Made by a program: the position numbers and the translations under genes | The notes under the pieces: generated by a model | The model's database searches: none | The model's input: the letters and a program-made list of their open reading frames with translations, nothing else | What the model was told of the DNA's origin: nothing | Source: a bacterium | GTDB taxonomy: Bacteria > SZUA-79 > Acidulodesulfobacterales > Acidulodesulfobacteraceae | Length of the DNA stretch: 28,744 bases | Direction of reading: 5' to 3' | NCBI GenBank assembly: GCA_021794255.1 | Contig: JAJYRF010000044.1 | Span: 1 to 28,744, forward strand | In this document: in pieces, positions 16,322-25,483 of the stretch | Numbering within the stretch: position 1 is the stretch's first letter | How the letters are laid out: each line of letters starts with the position of its first letter

Positions 16322-17131
16322 ATGAAAGATTATTATTCTATTTTAGAAATTCAAGAAAATGCCAGCGATAAGCTAATTAAAAGCCAATATAAAAAACTTG
16401 CATTTATATACCATCCTGATAAAAATCCGAATAATACAGACAAATTTATGGATTTAAACAAAGCTTATAAAACTCTGATAGACCCAATTCTTAGAGGATA
16501 TTATGATAGGGATTCCAGAGAATTTAACAAATTAAAAGAGTCTCAATCCGGCGATAAAATTATTCCTTACAGAACAAGACTCAGGGATGGCGGTAATGTC
16601 AATATAGAAATGGATTTTACGGACGATATTTTAGACTTGATAGATAACAGCGAATTGATTACTAAAACTTTGATATTACAAAGGTATGTAAGATGTCCCG
16701 AATGCGGCGGAGAAGGCAAGAAAAATGGCACGCTTGCTATAGCCTGCACTCAATGTAACGGATACGGCGTGGTTAAAAACCGCGAAACAAAGGTTAATGA
16801 AGTTTGTCAAAGCTGCAACGGATACGGCGATATATTCTTATATAAATGTGCAACATGCAACGGAATGGGAAGAATAAAGAAATCTGAAGAAGTTATATTA
16901 GATTTTAATAAAAATGATATATTAAATAATAATATCAATAACACTCATAGCAGTAATAATACTGATAACGGCGGCAATGGCAATAATAAAATTATCGTAT
17001 TTAACGGCAAAGGAGACGAAGGAGTTTTTGGCGGAAAAAACGGAAACTTAGCTGTTACGGTTAAAATAAACAACAATAATAATAAAAATAATAAAGTTTC
17101 ATTTTTAAAAAGGATTTTTAACAAAAAATAG
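16322..17131 (+). CDS. Reduced DnaJ-like co-chaperone with J domain and zinc fingers
   Basis: Residues 1-65 are a J domain with His-Pro-Asp at 31-33, which would stimulate a DnaK ATPase. There is no Gly/Phe-rich region. A strand segment (about 85-122) leads to a cysteine-rich region with four CxxC(G/N)GxG-type motifs: cysteines 125/128, 142/145, 162/165 and 176/179. Then comes an Asn-rich linker (about 196-222) and the end of C-terminal domain I (IIVFNGKGDEGVFGG, GNLAVTVKI). The chain ends at 269, so C-terminal domain II and the dimerisation helix of full DnaJ (about 370 residues) are missing. This is probably a specialised, possibly monomeric J protein rather than the general DnaJ. No frameshift is needed to explain the length. 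Confidence 0.85.
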   Translation: MKDYYSILEIQENASDKLIKSQYKKLAFIYHPDKNPNNTDKFMDLNKAYKTLIDPILRGYYDRDSREFNKLKESQSGDKIIPYRTRLRDGGNVNIEMDFTDDILDLIDNSELITKTLILQRYVRCPECGGEGKKNGTLAIACTQCNGYGVVKNRETKVNEVCQSCNGYGDIFLYKCATCNGMGRIKKSEEVILDFNKNDILNNNINNTHSSNNTDNGGNGNNKIIVFNGKGDEGVFGGKNGNLAVTVKINNNNNKNNKVSFLKRIFNKK

Positions 17132-17363
17132 AAATTATTAATTTTTGAAAATTTTACATAAATAAAATAATTTATTTTAGTTTACATAATGTTCATTATG
17201 GGTCATATAAATTTTTTATTATCATTACATACATATTAAATAATCACCGTTTATACTCCTATTTTTTTAATAATAATTATACTTATACATTTAATTATAT
17301 GGTTTTTAGCCATCGGTATAAAATAATTTTAATAGTTCATAACAGTGATTTAAGGGTATATAA

Positions 17364-19709
17364 TCAAACAATCCAATTTATTATTTCATAATTTTTATCG
17401 GGAATTAACTCTTGAAAATATCCTGCAACAGGAATACGTTCTAATTCATATAAAGAGTTATTTTTAAAAGAAAGGTCTGAATAAAATTGTATATTATCAT
17501 CGGCATTAATATTCAAGTAATATATAGGCATAGATAATTCTAACACATCGGCAAAACTTCCTGTAATATTATGCCTGTTGCCGAAATTGTCAATCATATA
17601 TGAAATTACGGAAATATTATTATTCAAATTATTAGTAAACTCATTGATTATTTTATAGTTGTTTGGTTTTATAAAATTAATTGTAAATTCTTTATCATAT
17701 AAATTTTCAATATGTTTTTTAAAGAAATCTATTCTAAAAAAAATATATGATTTATTAAAGCCGTATCTTATAGACCTTATATACCGATTGGCATGAGCCA
17801 TTGTTTTCCCTGACGCAGCTTCCGGAAAGTAAACTGCGCTGCCGAGCCATTCAAAATAGTTATCTATATGTCCATCTATTATAGGATTAATAAAACTTAC
17901 CATTTTTATATTAAGTTTAACATCCTGTTTCCCTTTAAATATAGGAATAAAATAATCGTCTGGAACGGGCTTATTAAGTATTCTATAAACATTAGATAAA
18001 TGTGTTCTGTATAAAGCGTCGTATTCATCGTCTATGCCAGAAGTCCTGTCATCGCCGTACCACCAATTATAATCGCTTCCTTCAGCTATATATATCTGTT
18101 CCCATGCTTTTTTTAAATCATTTTCTTTTATAGTTTCATCTTTCAAATTTGTAAGCCAATCCCGAGTTTTTAAAAGCAAATCCCATGATTTATCGTCTTC
18201 GTCATCTCCTATCCATATATTAAAATTGTGATTTATCCAAGACCCGGGATATATGACCGGAATATTATATATTGTATTGAAATCATAGTTTTTTGCGCTA
18301 TTCCATTTAATATTTTTAAGATTTTCATCGTTTGATTCAATATCTGAATTTTTAAGATTTTCATCGTTTGATTCAATATCTGAATTATTTTCAATGCTTT
18401 CTAAATACCCGCTTATTGTTACTGTTTTTATTAATTTTTCTTTTGAAAGCCCTTCATAAAGATAATTAAAAAAATCCGCAGCATTATTTTGATAATATTC
18501 CCAGGCATTTTCGCCGTCTAATATAATAGGGACAATACCAAGTTCTTTTTCGTTAATATTTTCAATACTTATATATATATTTTTAATGTAATTTATCAAT
18601 TCTGAAGCTGCTTGTTTCGGATCATAATTGGCATATTTAAATCCTATAAGATCTGAAATTAATCTATCTCTAAAAAATATATATAAAAATCCGCCTTTTC
18701 TTTTTAAGACATAAGGTTTATATAAAAATTTTCTATCTTGAGGATTATTAAAATTAATTCCAACAGAATTAGCCAGAATGTCCTCATCGGTAGCAATCCA
18801 TTTTAATTTGTTATTTATCATAATATTAACGGCATTTTCGCTGACACTGCCTTCAGAAGGCCACATACCGTTCAAGTTATAATTCAATTCATTTTTAAAA
18901 TATTCAATGCTTTTTTTTATTTGAATTTCTGCATCTTCGGGGTGCCTAAAAGGCGGATAAGGTAATGAAATTTTAGGATTATTAAAATTTGCGACATTTG
19001 TATCGCATAATAAAGGAAGTATTGGATGATAAAAAGGGCTTCCCGATATTTCAATCTGTTTATTGTCAATTAGATCGCTAATCGCAGGAATAATTTTTTT
19101 TAAAATTTCTGGTATCTTAATATTAACTAATTTTTCTTTTTCGTTTTCCGTAAAATTAGAATCTTTTACTTTAAGTTCGTTTAAAAATTTGTCATTTTCT
19201 ATTGATAGCGGATCAATCCATAAAAGATTGAATAAAACTATAATATCAATATATTCTTGTTCGGTAAATAAATTTATTTTTTCATTATTCGGGATTAAAT
19301 TTAAATTTTGATTTGATAATCTTAATGATAAATCATAAAAATGCTTGCTTTTTTTGATAAAGTTATCGCTGGTTTTGCAGGCAGGGAAAAATTTATTAAT
19401 AATGAATATTCTATCTTCTATTGATAATTCGGCAATATTAGTTTTTGATATTCTTAAAAAAATATCTAAAACAGCATTATTTTCATAATTATCTGTATAA
19501 TCTTTAAGCTGAATCAATAAAGAAGGAGAATAATTAAATGTACATTTAATATCTGGAAAATTTTTTACAAGCTGCGCCATATAAAAATAATCTTTTGTGC
19601 CGTGCAGCCTTGTCCATGGCATAAGAAATTCGTTCGTAAAGTTATCTTTATAATATGGCTGATGAAAATGCCAGATAAAAGCAACATTTAAAGGATAATC
19701 TATTGCCAT
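17364..19709 (-). CDS. Glycoside hydrolase family 57 alpha-glucan-active enzyme
   Basis: GH57 enzymes are retaining alpha-glucan hydrolases or glucanotransferases. The 781 residues show motif 1 HFHQPYY at 14-20, motif 2 GSPFYHPILPLL at 223-234, motif 3 with nucleophile candidate Glu286 (GMWPSEGS), and motif 4 with acid/base candidate Asp308 (WIATDED). LDGENAWEYY about residue 390 and the C-terminal half (about 620-780; DGHIDNYFEW start) look like an amylopullulanase-like catalytic C-region plus a beta-sandwich domain. No signal peptide is seen, so it acts in the cytoplasm, probably on glycogen made by GlgA. A 12-residue unit is duplicated (two NSDIESNDENLK). Whether it is an alpha-amylase, a branching or a transferase form cannot be told from sequence alone. 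GTTAACT repeats precede the start. Confidence 0.87.
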   Translation of the reverse strand: MAIDYPLNVAFIWHFHQPYYKDNFTNEFLMPWTRLHGTKDYFYMAQLVKNFPDIKCTFNYSPSLLIQLKDYTDNYENNAVLDIFLRISKTNIAELSIEDRIFIINKFFPACKTSDNFIKKSKHFYDLSLRLSNQNLNLIPNNEKINLFTEQEYIDIIVLFNLLWIDPLSIENDKFLNELKVKDSNFTENEKEKLVNIKIPEILKKIIPAISDLIDNKQIEISGSPFYHPILPLLCDTNVANFNNPKISLPYPPFRHPEDAEIQIKKSIEYFKNELNYNLNGMWPSEGSVSENAVNIMINNKLKWIATDEDILANSVGINFNNPQDRKFLYKPYVLKRKGGFLYIFFRDRLISDLIGFKYANYDPKQAASELINYIKNIYISIENINEKELGIVPIILDGENAWEYYQNNAADFFNYLYEGLSKEKLIKTVTISGYLESIENNSDIESNDENLKNSDIESNDENLKNIKWNSAKNYDFNTIYNIPVIYPGSWINHNFNIWIGDDEDDKSWDLLLKTRDWLTNLKDETIKENDLKKAWEQIYIAEGSDYNWWYGDDRTSGIDDEYDALYRTHLSNVYRILNKPVPDDYFIPIFKGKQDVKLNIKMVSFINPIIDGHIDNYFEWLGSAVYFPEAASGKTMAHANRYIRSIRYGFNKSYIFFRIDFFKKHIENLYDKEFTINFIKPNNYKIINEFTNNLNNNISVISYMIDNFGNRHNITGSFADVLELSMPIYYLNINADDNIQFYSDLSFKNNSLYELERIPVAGYFQELIPDKNYEIINWIV
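18313..18384 (-). repeat. 36-bp in-frame tandem duplication inside the GH57 gene
   Basis: Two identical 36-bp copies (18313-18348, 18349-18384) encode NSDIESNDENLK twice on the minus strand, in a loop between conserved blocks. Identity at every base points to a recent event. The insertion does not disturb the frame. Confidence 0.93.
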
Positions 19710-19721
19710 TAGTGAGTTCTC

Positions 19722-19753
19722 AGTTAACTTGTTAGTTAACTTATATGTTAACT
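19722..19753 (-). promoter_or_regulatory. Three GTTAACT sites at 12-bp spacing upstream of the GH57 gene
   Basis: On the plus strand AGTTAACT occurs at 19722-19729 and 19734-19741, and TGTTAACT at 19746-19753. The spacing is exactly 12 bp both times. Each contains the palindrome GTTAAC. They lie 12 to 44 bases before the GH57 ATG, roughly where a regulator or leader element would act. Candidate operator array; no regulator gene is adjacent. Confidence 0.45.
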
Positions 19754-19857
19754 AATATAATAAATGATATATTTATTAAAAGTTCAAAATTTAATTTAAT
19801 TAATTGTATAATATAATTAGTTTAAAGCTGTTTCAATTTTTTAATTTAATTTATGTT

Positions 19858-20520
19858 TTATTTATGAGTCATATTATTTCTTGAATTAAGCTGAATAAGA
19901 TTTTCAATGTAGCTCCTGCTTTTTGTCATCGCATCGTTTTCCATCATTTTTTTATAAATAGCGACAGCACTTTCAGGCTTGCCTATCATGGTATAAATAG
20001 AAGCTTCTTCAAGCATTGCATATTCTTGAAGTTTCACGTCGTTTATTTTAGCCATTTTATTTAGATAATTAATAGCTTTTAAGTTATTTTTCTGATTTAA
20101 TTCAGCCGTTACAATATTGCTGTAAGCTAAATAGCTGATATTATTTTCATGAGGAACGGGATAATGGTCTATATATTTTTTAAAATATTTTATAGATTTT
20201 TTATAATTTCTTAATAATAGATAATCGGAGCCTACATAAAAGTTTGAAATAATTTCTGCTTTTGTGCCATTATATTTTGTTTTTAGCTGCTTTAGTATAA
20301 CAATAGATTTTTTTATATTTTTTAGATTTCCGGTTTTTGAAGTTCCGACCGAAAGATAGAGTCTAACTCCTTTTCTTAATAAAACGTAAGCTTTATTATC
20401 TCTATAACCGTTATAATATCTATATCCTAATATACCTCCTATTATAATCAAAACGCCGATACAAAAAAAAATAATAAATTTTTTATTCTTTTTAAAAAAA
20501 CTTTCTAAGTCAATTGCCAT
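19858..20520 (-). CDS. Membrane-anchored TPR-like protein (YfgM-like shape)
   Basis: A 220-residue protein with a short basic cytoplasmic N-terminus, a single membrane helix at about 14-33 (FIIFFCIGVLIIIGGILG), then an all-helical domain with TPR-like repeats (YLLLRNYKKSIKYFKKYI; AINYLNKMAKIN; GKPESAVAIYKKMM). The shape matches YfgM/TolA-like ancillary proteins that sit in the inner membrane with the TPR domain outside, where YfgM works with SecYEG and PpiD. Sequence identity to YfgM is not claimed. It lies between the GH57 and PHP genes, all on the minus strand. No partner is visible in the window. Confidence 0.7.
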   Translation of the reverse strand: MAIDLESFFKKNKKFIIFFCIGVLIIIGGILGYRYYNGYRDNKAYVLLRKGVRLYLSVGTSKTGNLKNIKKSIVILKQLKTKYNGTKAEIISNFYVGSDYLLLRNYKKSIKYFKKYIDHYPVPHENNISYLAYSNIVTAELNQKNNLKAINYLNKMAKINDVKLQEYAMLEEASIYTMIGKPESAVAIYKKMMENDAMTKSRSYIENLIQLNSRNNMTHK

Positions 20521-20573
20521 GTTTTATTGTCCTTATTAATATTAATTACTATATATATTAATTGAAATTGCCA

Positions 20574-20602
20574 TATTATATTATATTATATTATATTATA
20601 TT
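20574..20602. repeat. TATTA microsatellite
   Basis: About six copies of the 5-bp unit TATTA directly after the stop codon of the PHP gene, in the spacer to the TPR gene. Simple repeat of no assigned function. Confidence 0.8.
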
Positions 20603-21265
20603 TTAATATTTTTCGGCTAAAGCCTTAGCATTATTTTTTATTTCTTCTAATTCTTGTCTATTAAGACCTGCCCCAAAAGCAATATTGTTATAAATATTTT
20701 CATCTAATATATCGTTAGGTGAATGTGCATCGCTGGAAATTATTAATTTTGCGCCCACGTGCTTGGCAATTTGAAAAACAATGCCGTTTGACAAGCAATG
20801 CCCTTTTCTATAAGTCAGTTCTAAATAGATATTTTTATTTTTAGCTATTAGAGCTTCTTCTTTGGTTAATAATCCCGGATGTGCTAAAATATCAATATCT
20901 TCATTTAATGCTGCTAAATTAGTTCCTTTTTCAACCGGTTCGCTTAAAGTTTCGCCATGAACTACAATTATTTTAGCGCCGGATTTTCTTGCCAAATTGA
21001 CGGCTTCGCCTATTAAAGAAGGAGGTATATGTGTAATCTCTACTCCGGGCAAAACTCTAAACTTATTATTATTTTTAATATTTTCAGTATTAATTATATC
21101 GCTTATTTTAATAATATTGGACAGCATAAATTCAATGTTGGAAAAATCGGCATGGTCGGTAATCGCCAGAGTGCTTATACCGGAATAAACCGCTCTTCTA
21201 ATAAGTTCTGAAGGTACTAACTCGCCGTCTGAAAATAATGTATGAGTATGAAAATCTGCTATCAA
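20603..21265 (-). CDS. PHP-domain metal-dependent phosphoesterase
   Basis: Single PHP domain of 220 residues. Metal ligands of the family are visible in order: His6 and His8 (DFHTHT), Asp13, Asp37-His38 (AITDHAD), Glu76 (GVEITH), the His of VVHGE and of LAHPGL, and the C-terminal SSDAHSPND. The length and the lack of extra domains fit the small stand-alone PHP phosphoesterases (histidinol-phosphatase-like, or YcdX/TrpH-type) rather than DNA polymerase PHP domains. The substrate cannot be told. The start ATG overlaps the last four bases of miaB (21262-21265, ATGA), so the two are translationally coupled. Confidence 0.87.
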   Translation of the reverse strand: MIADFHTHTLFSDGELVPSELIRRAVYSGISTLAITDHADFSNIEFMLSNIIKISDIINTENIKNNNKFRVLPGVEITHIPPSLIGEAVNLARKSGAKIIVVHGETLSEPVEKGTNLAALNEDIDILAHPGLLTKEEALIAKNKNIYLELTYRKGHCLSNGIVFQIAKHVGAKLIISSDAHSPNDILDENIYNNIAFGAGLNRQELEEIKNNAKALAEKY

Positions 21266-22824
21266 ATAATTTCTCCGTATAATTTATTATTTATAACTTC
21301 AGTTATTTTAACTTTGGCGACATTATTTTCAAAATTTGATTTTGATAGCGTCATTTTTTTTATTTCAAAATTTTTTAAATATATTACCCTTTCGTTTAAA
21401 GTATTTCCTTTATATAATATCCCTTTATTAATTATTTCCGAATTATAGTCATCGTTTTCCTGTATTTTTTCTATTATAACATCATAATTATTTCCTATCA
21501 ATTTATTTAAAGATAAAGCAAAAATATTTTTTTGCAAATCAAATAATTTATTTAATCTTTCTTTTTTTGTATTTAATGGAACATTATCTTTACAATTCAA
21601 AGCTGCCGTGAAAGGTCTAGGTGAATATTTAAATCCGTAAATAAATTCAAATTCTATTTTTTTTAGCAAAGATAAAGTTAATTCAAAATCTTCTTCAGAT
21701 TCTCCCGGAAAGCCTACAATTATGTCAGTTGATAATAATATTTCAGGATAACTTAATTTAATTTTTTTTATAAGATTCAAATAATGATTTCTGTCATAGC
21801 CCCTGTTCATTAATTTTAATATTCTATCGGAACCTGATTGAACCGGTAAATGCAAACATTTTGATATTTTATTTTCTTTTCCGATTAAATCAATTACTTC
21901 ATCGCTCATATCTTTAGGATGAGATGTCAAAAATTTTATTTTCTTTATATTTTTTATTTCTGCAATTCTTTTTAAAAGATATATAAAATTATGGTCAGGA
22001 TTATCCGGAGATTTATAAGAATTTACATTTTGCCCCAATAAAACAATTTCTTGAACATTTTTTTGAGCATATTTTTCAACGGTATTAAACAAAATACTTA
22101 GAGGAATATATTTTTCTCTTCCTCTGACATATGGAACTATGCAATAGCTGCAATAATTATTGCAGCCTTCCGTTATTTTTAAATATTCCGTGTAATTTAA
22201 TAAACCTTTTTTTTCGGATCTTTGATTAAAAAATTTTTCTAATCTTTTATAATAGCTTTCATCTTGAAATTTATCTTCATATAAATATGAGTTTTCAATA
22301 TTTTTAGGATTTATATTAATATTGGCTTTATTATCTGTATTATTATAAACGCTTATATTATTCTCTGCGTTATTATCTATATTGTTATTATTTATAGTAT
22401 TGCTTATATTATTATTAATGCTATTAGATAAAATTTTAAATTCTTTTTCAAGTATGTCAGGGATAGATAAAATATCTTCGGGACTTACATAATAATTTAT
22501 ATGTAAGTTTTTTTTTATTTTATTATTTTCAATTTTATTTTTATTTAAATTTATGTTTTCTTTAATGTTTTCTTTAATTTTTTGCTGAGCATAACATCCG
22601 GCAAGTATTATTTTTTTATTTTTATCTATACGTCCGATATCGGATAATATTTTATGGTCTGCATTATCCCTAACGCTGCATGTATTTAAAATTATAATAT
22701 TTGCATCATTTAAAGAAGACGCCTTTTTAAATCCTTTAAAAATCAGACCCTCTTCAAGCAAAGACGAATCGTGAAAATTCATCTGACAACCATAAGTTTT
22801 AATGTAAAACTTGAGAGTTTCCAT
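21262..22824 (-). CDS. miaB: tRNA-2-methylthio-N6-dimethylallyladenosine synthase MiaB
   Basis: Radical-SAM methylthiotransferase that adds the 2-methylthio group to i6A37 of tRNAs. The N-terminal cluster cysteines are 13, 49 (NTCSVRDNAD) and 77 (AGCYAQQ). The radical-SAM triad is Cys221, Cys225, Cys228 (EGCNNYCSYCIVPYVRGRE). VGFPGESEEDFE and a C-terminal TRAM domain (about 450-520) complete the family order. NTCSVRDNAD marks MiaB rather than RimO or MtaB. It has 520 residues, compared with about 440-475 usual; the extra comes from an Asn-rich insert (about 131-200) between the two cluster domains. It is first in the overlapping miaB-PHP pair. Confidence 0.93.
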   Translation of the reverse strand: METLKFYIKTYGCQMNFHDSSLLEEGLIFKGFKKASSLNDANIIILNTCSVRDNADHKILSDIGRIDKNKKIILAGCYAQQKIKENIKENINLNKNKIENNKIKKNLHINYYVSPEDILSIPDILEKEFKILSNSINNNISNTINNNNIDNNAENNISVYNNTDNKANININPKNIENSYLYEDKFQDESYYKRLEKFFNQRSEKKGLLNYTEYLKITEGCNNYCSYCIVPYVRGREKYIPLSILFNTVEKYAQKNVQEIVLLGQNVNSYKSPDNPDHNFIYLLKRIAEIKNIKKIKFLTSHPKDMSDEVIDLIGKENKISKCLHLPVQSGSDRILKLMNRGYDRNHYLNLIKKIKLSYPEILLSTDIIVGFPGESEEDFELTLSLLKKIEFEFIYGFKYSPRPFTAALNCKDNVPLNTKKERLNKLFDLQKNIFALSLNKLIGNNYDVIIEKIQENDDYNSEIINKGILYKGNTLNERVIYLKNFEIKKMTLSKSNFENNVAKVKITEVINNKLYGEII

Positions 22825-22847
22825 AAGTTTGCTAAATATAGCAATGT

Positions 22848-22881
22848 AAATAAGTTAAATAAGTTAAATAAGTTAAATAAG
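22848..22881. repeat. 9-bp tandem repeat between miaB and the HU gene
   Basis: AAATAAGTT at 22848, 22857 and 22866 followed by a partial fourth copy, in the 67-bp spacer before the miaB start. Simple expansion; it may alter spacing between promoter and start. Confidence 0.85.
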
Positions 22882-22891
22882 ACAAGAAAAT

Positions 22892-23176
22892 TCAAATATT
22901 TTCTTTTATAAGGTTGTTTTTGCAGATTTTACTCATTTTAAAAAATGGCATTAATTTTTCTTTTATTTTAATATTTTCTCCTGTTTTCGGATTTCTTCCT
23001 ACATATGATCTATATTCTTTTATTTTAAAGCTTCCAAATCCTCTTATTTCTACTCTTCTGTGCTGAACGAGGGCTTCTATTATAGTTTCTAATATAGAGT
23101 TAACGATTGCTTCTGCTAATTTAGCGGAAATTTTATTTTGCTCCGCAAATAATTCTATAAACTCCGCTTTATTCAT
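22892..23176 (-). CDS. HU/IHF-family DNA-bending protein
   Basis: A 94-residue histone-like protein of the HU/IHF family. It has the N-terminal helical dimer part (MNKAEFIELFAEQ), the strand RVEIRGFGSF, and the DNA-inserting arm RNPKTGE with the conserved proline, then PFFKMSK. YVGRNPKTGE is intermediate between HU and IHF, and the C-terminal extension is basic. An in-frame GTG two codons upstream is possible, but AGAGGTGG lies just before the ATG and fixes this start. It is the next gene downstream of priA on the same strand (93 bp), and the homologous order is not diagnostic. Confidence 0.9.
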   Translation of the reverse strand: MNKAEFIELFAEQNKISAKLAEAIVNSILETIIEALVQHRRVEIRGFGSFKIKEYRSYVGRNPKTGENIKIKEKLMPFFKMSKICKNNLIKENI

Positions 23177-23178
23177 AC

Positions 23179-23186
23179 CCACCTCT
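23179..23186 (-). promoter_or_regulatory. Strong ribosome binding site of the HU/IHF gene
   Basis: AGAGGTGG, the best Shine-Dalgarno match seen in the window, ends two bases before the ATG at 23176. It selects that ATG over the GTG at 23182, which lies inside it. Many neighbouring genes have weak or no such site. Confidence 0.75.
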
Positions 23187-23269
23187 AAATATTACTCTAA
23201 ATATTATAAATATTATATAAATATTAAATGATATATGCAGTAAAATAATTTTCTAAGTTTTTAATATTA

Positions 23270-25483
23270 TCATATAAGAACATCTGGGTCAACATCTATA
23301 ACTATTTTTTTAGAGATAAAAAATTTATTAAGTTCAGATTTATTTTTAATAATATCTATGAAGTCATGCATATATGAAATATTTTTTTCACCTGATATAA
23401 AAGGTGATTTTATAATTATTTGAAATCTAAAATTATTATTTAGCTTAGAAATTGGACAGGGAGAAGGACCTAGTACAGAAATCTTTTTAAATTTATTATT
23501 TTCTATGATTGTTGTGCCGATTATTTTTTTTAAAAAAAATGCTCTTTCCTGTAATTTATCAAAATCCTTATCTGTTAATCTTAATGCAATAATTTTAGCA
23601 TAAGGGGGATAAGAATATTCTTTTCTTAAACTTAATTCTTTTTCAAAAAATCCTTCAATATCATGTTTTGATGAATATTGAATAACATAGTTTGTACTAT
23701 TAAATGTCTGAAAAATTACATTTCCGGGCATATCTCCCCTACCTGCTCTGCCTGATACCTGCATTAGCATTTGAAAAGTTTTTTCGGCGCTTCTAAAATC
23801 GGGAATATTTAAAAGACTATCCGCTGAAATTACGACAACCAAACCTACATTTGGAAAATCATGACCTTTTGCAACTATTTGAGTACCGATAAGTATATCT
23901 ATCATACCATTATTCATTTTATTAAAAATATCTAAACCTATTTTTTTATTTCTGCCTATATCCGAATCTATCCTTGCGATTTTAGCTCTATCTCCAAATA
24001 ATTCATTTACTTTATCTTCTAATTTTTGTATACCCACACCATAAGGCTCTATATTATCGTTTAAACATTCAGGGCATAGCTTTGGAACTTCTTCAGTATA
24101 ATTGCAATAATGACATTTTAGAAAACTTTTTTCATAGTTTTTTCCTTTATGATATACCATAGAAACAGCGCAATTTTTGCAAATAAATTGATGGCCGCAT
24201 GATTTGCATATAATAAAAGTTGAAAATCCGCGCCTGTTTAAAAATAATAGCACCTGTCGTTTTTGATTTACATTTTCTATGATTTCATTTTTTGAAATTT
24301 CTGAAAGCATTTCATCGCTGAAATTATTATTCTTCTTATTATTGTTATTATTATTATTTGAGTCGTTAGACCAGTGAAGCTCATTATTTAATTTAAATTC
24401 ATTTTTTAAATCAACAATTTTAATTTCAGGAAGAGATTTGCCAAGAACCCTTTCTTTTATATTAATATATTCATATTTTTTTATTTCTTTTGCATTATAA
24501 AATGATTCTAATGAAGGAGTTGCAGAACCTAAAACCGTAACCGAATTACTTTTTTTTGCGAGCATAACGGCTACATCCCTTGCATTATATAAAAAATCCG
24601 ATTCTTGCTTATATGAACTGTCGTGTTCTTCATCTACAATAATAAGTCCCGGTTTAATTAATGGAGCAAAAATAGCAGATCTGGCGCCTAAAACTATTTT
24701 AATTTCTCCGGATAATATTTTAAACCAGTTAATTAATTTTTCTTTTTTGGCAATTTTACTATGAAATATTGCAAATTCATGAGGATTTAACATTTTAGAA
24801 AATCTTTTACTCATTATATCTATAAATTGATTTGTAATATATATTTCAGGAACAATAATAATAACTTGTTTATTTAAACTTAAAGTATATTCTAATATAT
24901 TTAAATAAATCTCGGTTTTTCCGCTTGCAGTTACGCCATGCAGTAAAAATGTTTTATAAAAATTGTTTTTAATAGGTTCTTTAATAATTTCGATAGCTTT
25001 TGACTGGTCTTCTGTTAATTTTAAATAATCGACAGTATCTGTTACAGATATTTGTTTGTTTTTTTGCCTGATTTGAATTATAATATCGTTATCAATATTG
25101 CTTTTATTTAAATTTTTATTATTATATTCTGCATAAACATCCAACAGATGAAAATTTTTTGCGTCTATTGATGGCAATGCAGCGTCTAAAACACGCGAGA
25201 TGCTTTCGTGGTAATAGGATGCAAGCCAATTGTAAAAATTTAAATGATTTTGATTAAAAAATGAATTTTTAGAAATGGATATTATTTTTTTTAAATTAGC
25301 GCTTTTTGACGGGTATGCCGAATTTATAGAAGATATAAATCCGTATGTTTTTCTGCTCTTTAGTGGCACTATCACAGGCGCACCTAATTGCAAAAAATTT
25401 AATAATACTTCCGGTACTAAATAAGTCAATGCATAATCCAATCTGCTTTTAGGCACTATTATTTCAGCTTTAGTTTCGCTCAT
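23270..25483 (-). CDS. priA: Primosomal replication-restart helicase PriA
   Basis: The 737 residues have the PriA order: N-terminal DNA-binding part (about 1-110, PxxxLDYALTYLVP), Walker A GVTASGKT at 183-190, DEEHD at 284-288, SATPSLE after about 319, zinc-binding region, and helicase motifs GTQIVAKGHDFP and QVSGRAGRGDMPG. Eight zinc-ligand cysteines are present: 426/429, 435/438, 457/460 and 470/473, as in intact PriA. An Asn-rich insert (about 372-388) splits the helicase core before the second lobe. PriA reloads the replisome at collapsed forks. Length is in the normal range (about 730). Confidence 0.94.
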   Translation of the reverse strand: MSETKAEIIVPKSRLDYALTYLVPEVLLNFLQLGAPVIVPLKSRKTYGFISSINSAYPSKSANLKKIISISKNSFFNQNHLNFYNWLASYYHESISRVLDAALPSIDAKNFHLLDVYAEYNNKNLNKSNIDNDIIIQIRQKNKQISVTDTVDYLKLTEDQSKAIEIIKEPIKNNFYKTFLLHGVTASGKTEIYLNILEYTLSLNKQVIIIVPEIYITNQFIDIMSKRFSKMLNPHEFAIFHSKIAKKEKLINWFKILSGEIKIVLGARSAIFAPLIKPGLIIVDEEHDSSYKQESDFLYNARDVAVMLAKKSNSVTVLGSATPSLESFYNAKEIKKYEYINIKERVLGKSLPEIKIVDLKNEFKLNNELHWSNDSNNNNNNNKKNNNFSDEMLSEISKNEIIENVNQKRQVLLFLNRRGFSTFIICKSCGHQFICKNCAVSMVYHKGKNYEKSFLKCHYCNYTEEVPKLCPECLNDNIEPYGVGIQKLEDKVNELFGDRAKIARIDSDIGRNKKIGLDIFNKMNNGMIDILIGTQIVAKGHDFPNVGLVVVISADSLLNIPDFRSAEKTFQMLMQVSGRAGRGDMPGNVIFQTFNSTNYVIQYSSKHDIEGFFEKELSLRKEYSYPPYAKIIALRLTDKDFDKLQERAFFLKKIIGTTIIENNKFKKISVLGPSPCPISKLNNNFRFQIIIKSPFISGEKNISYMHDFIDIIKNKSELNKFFISKKIVIDVDPDVLI

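Noticed and set aside
23177..23182. GTG start for the HU/IHF protein
   Set aside because: It lies inside the strong ribosome site AGAGGTGG, which serves the ATG at 23176.
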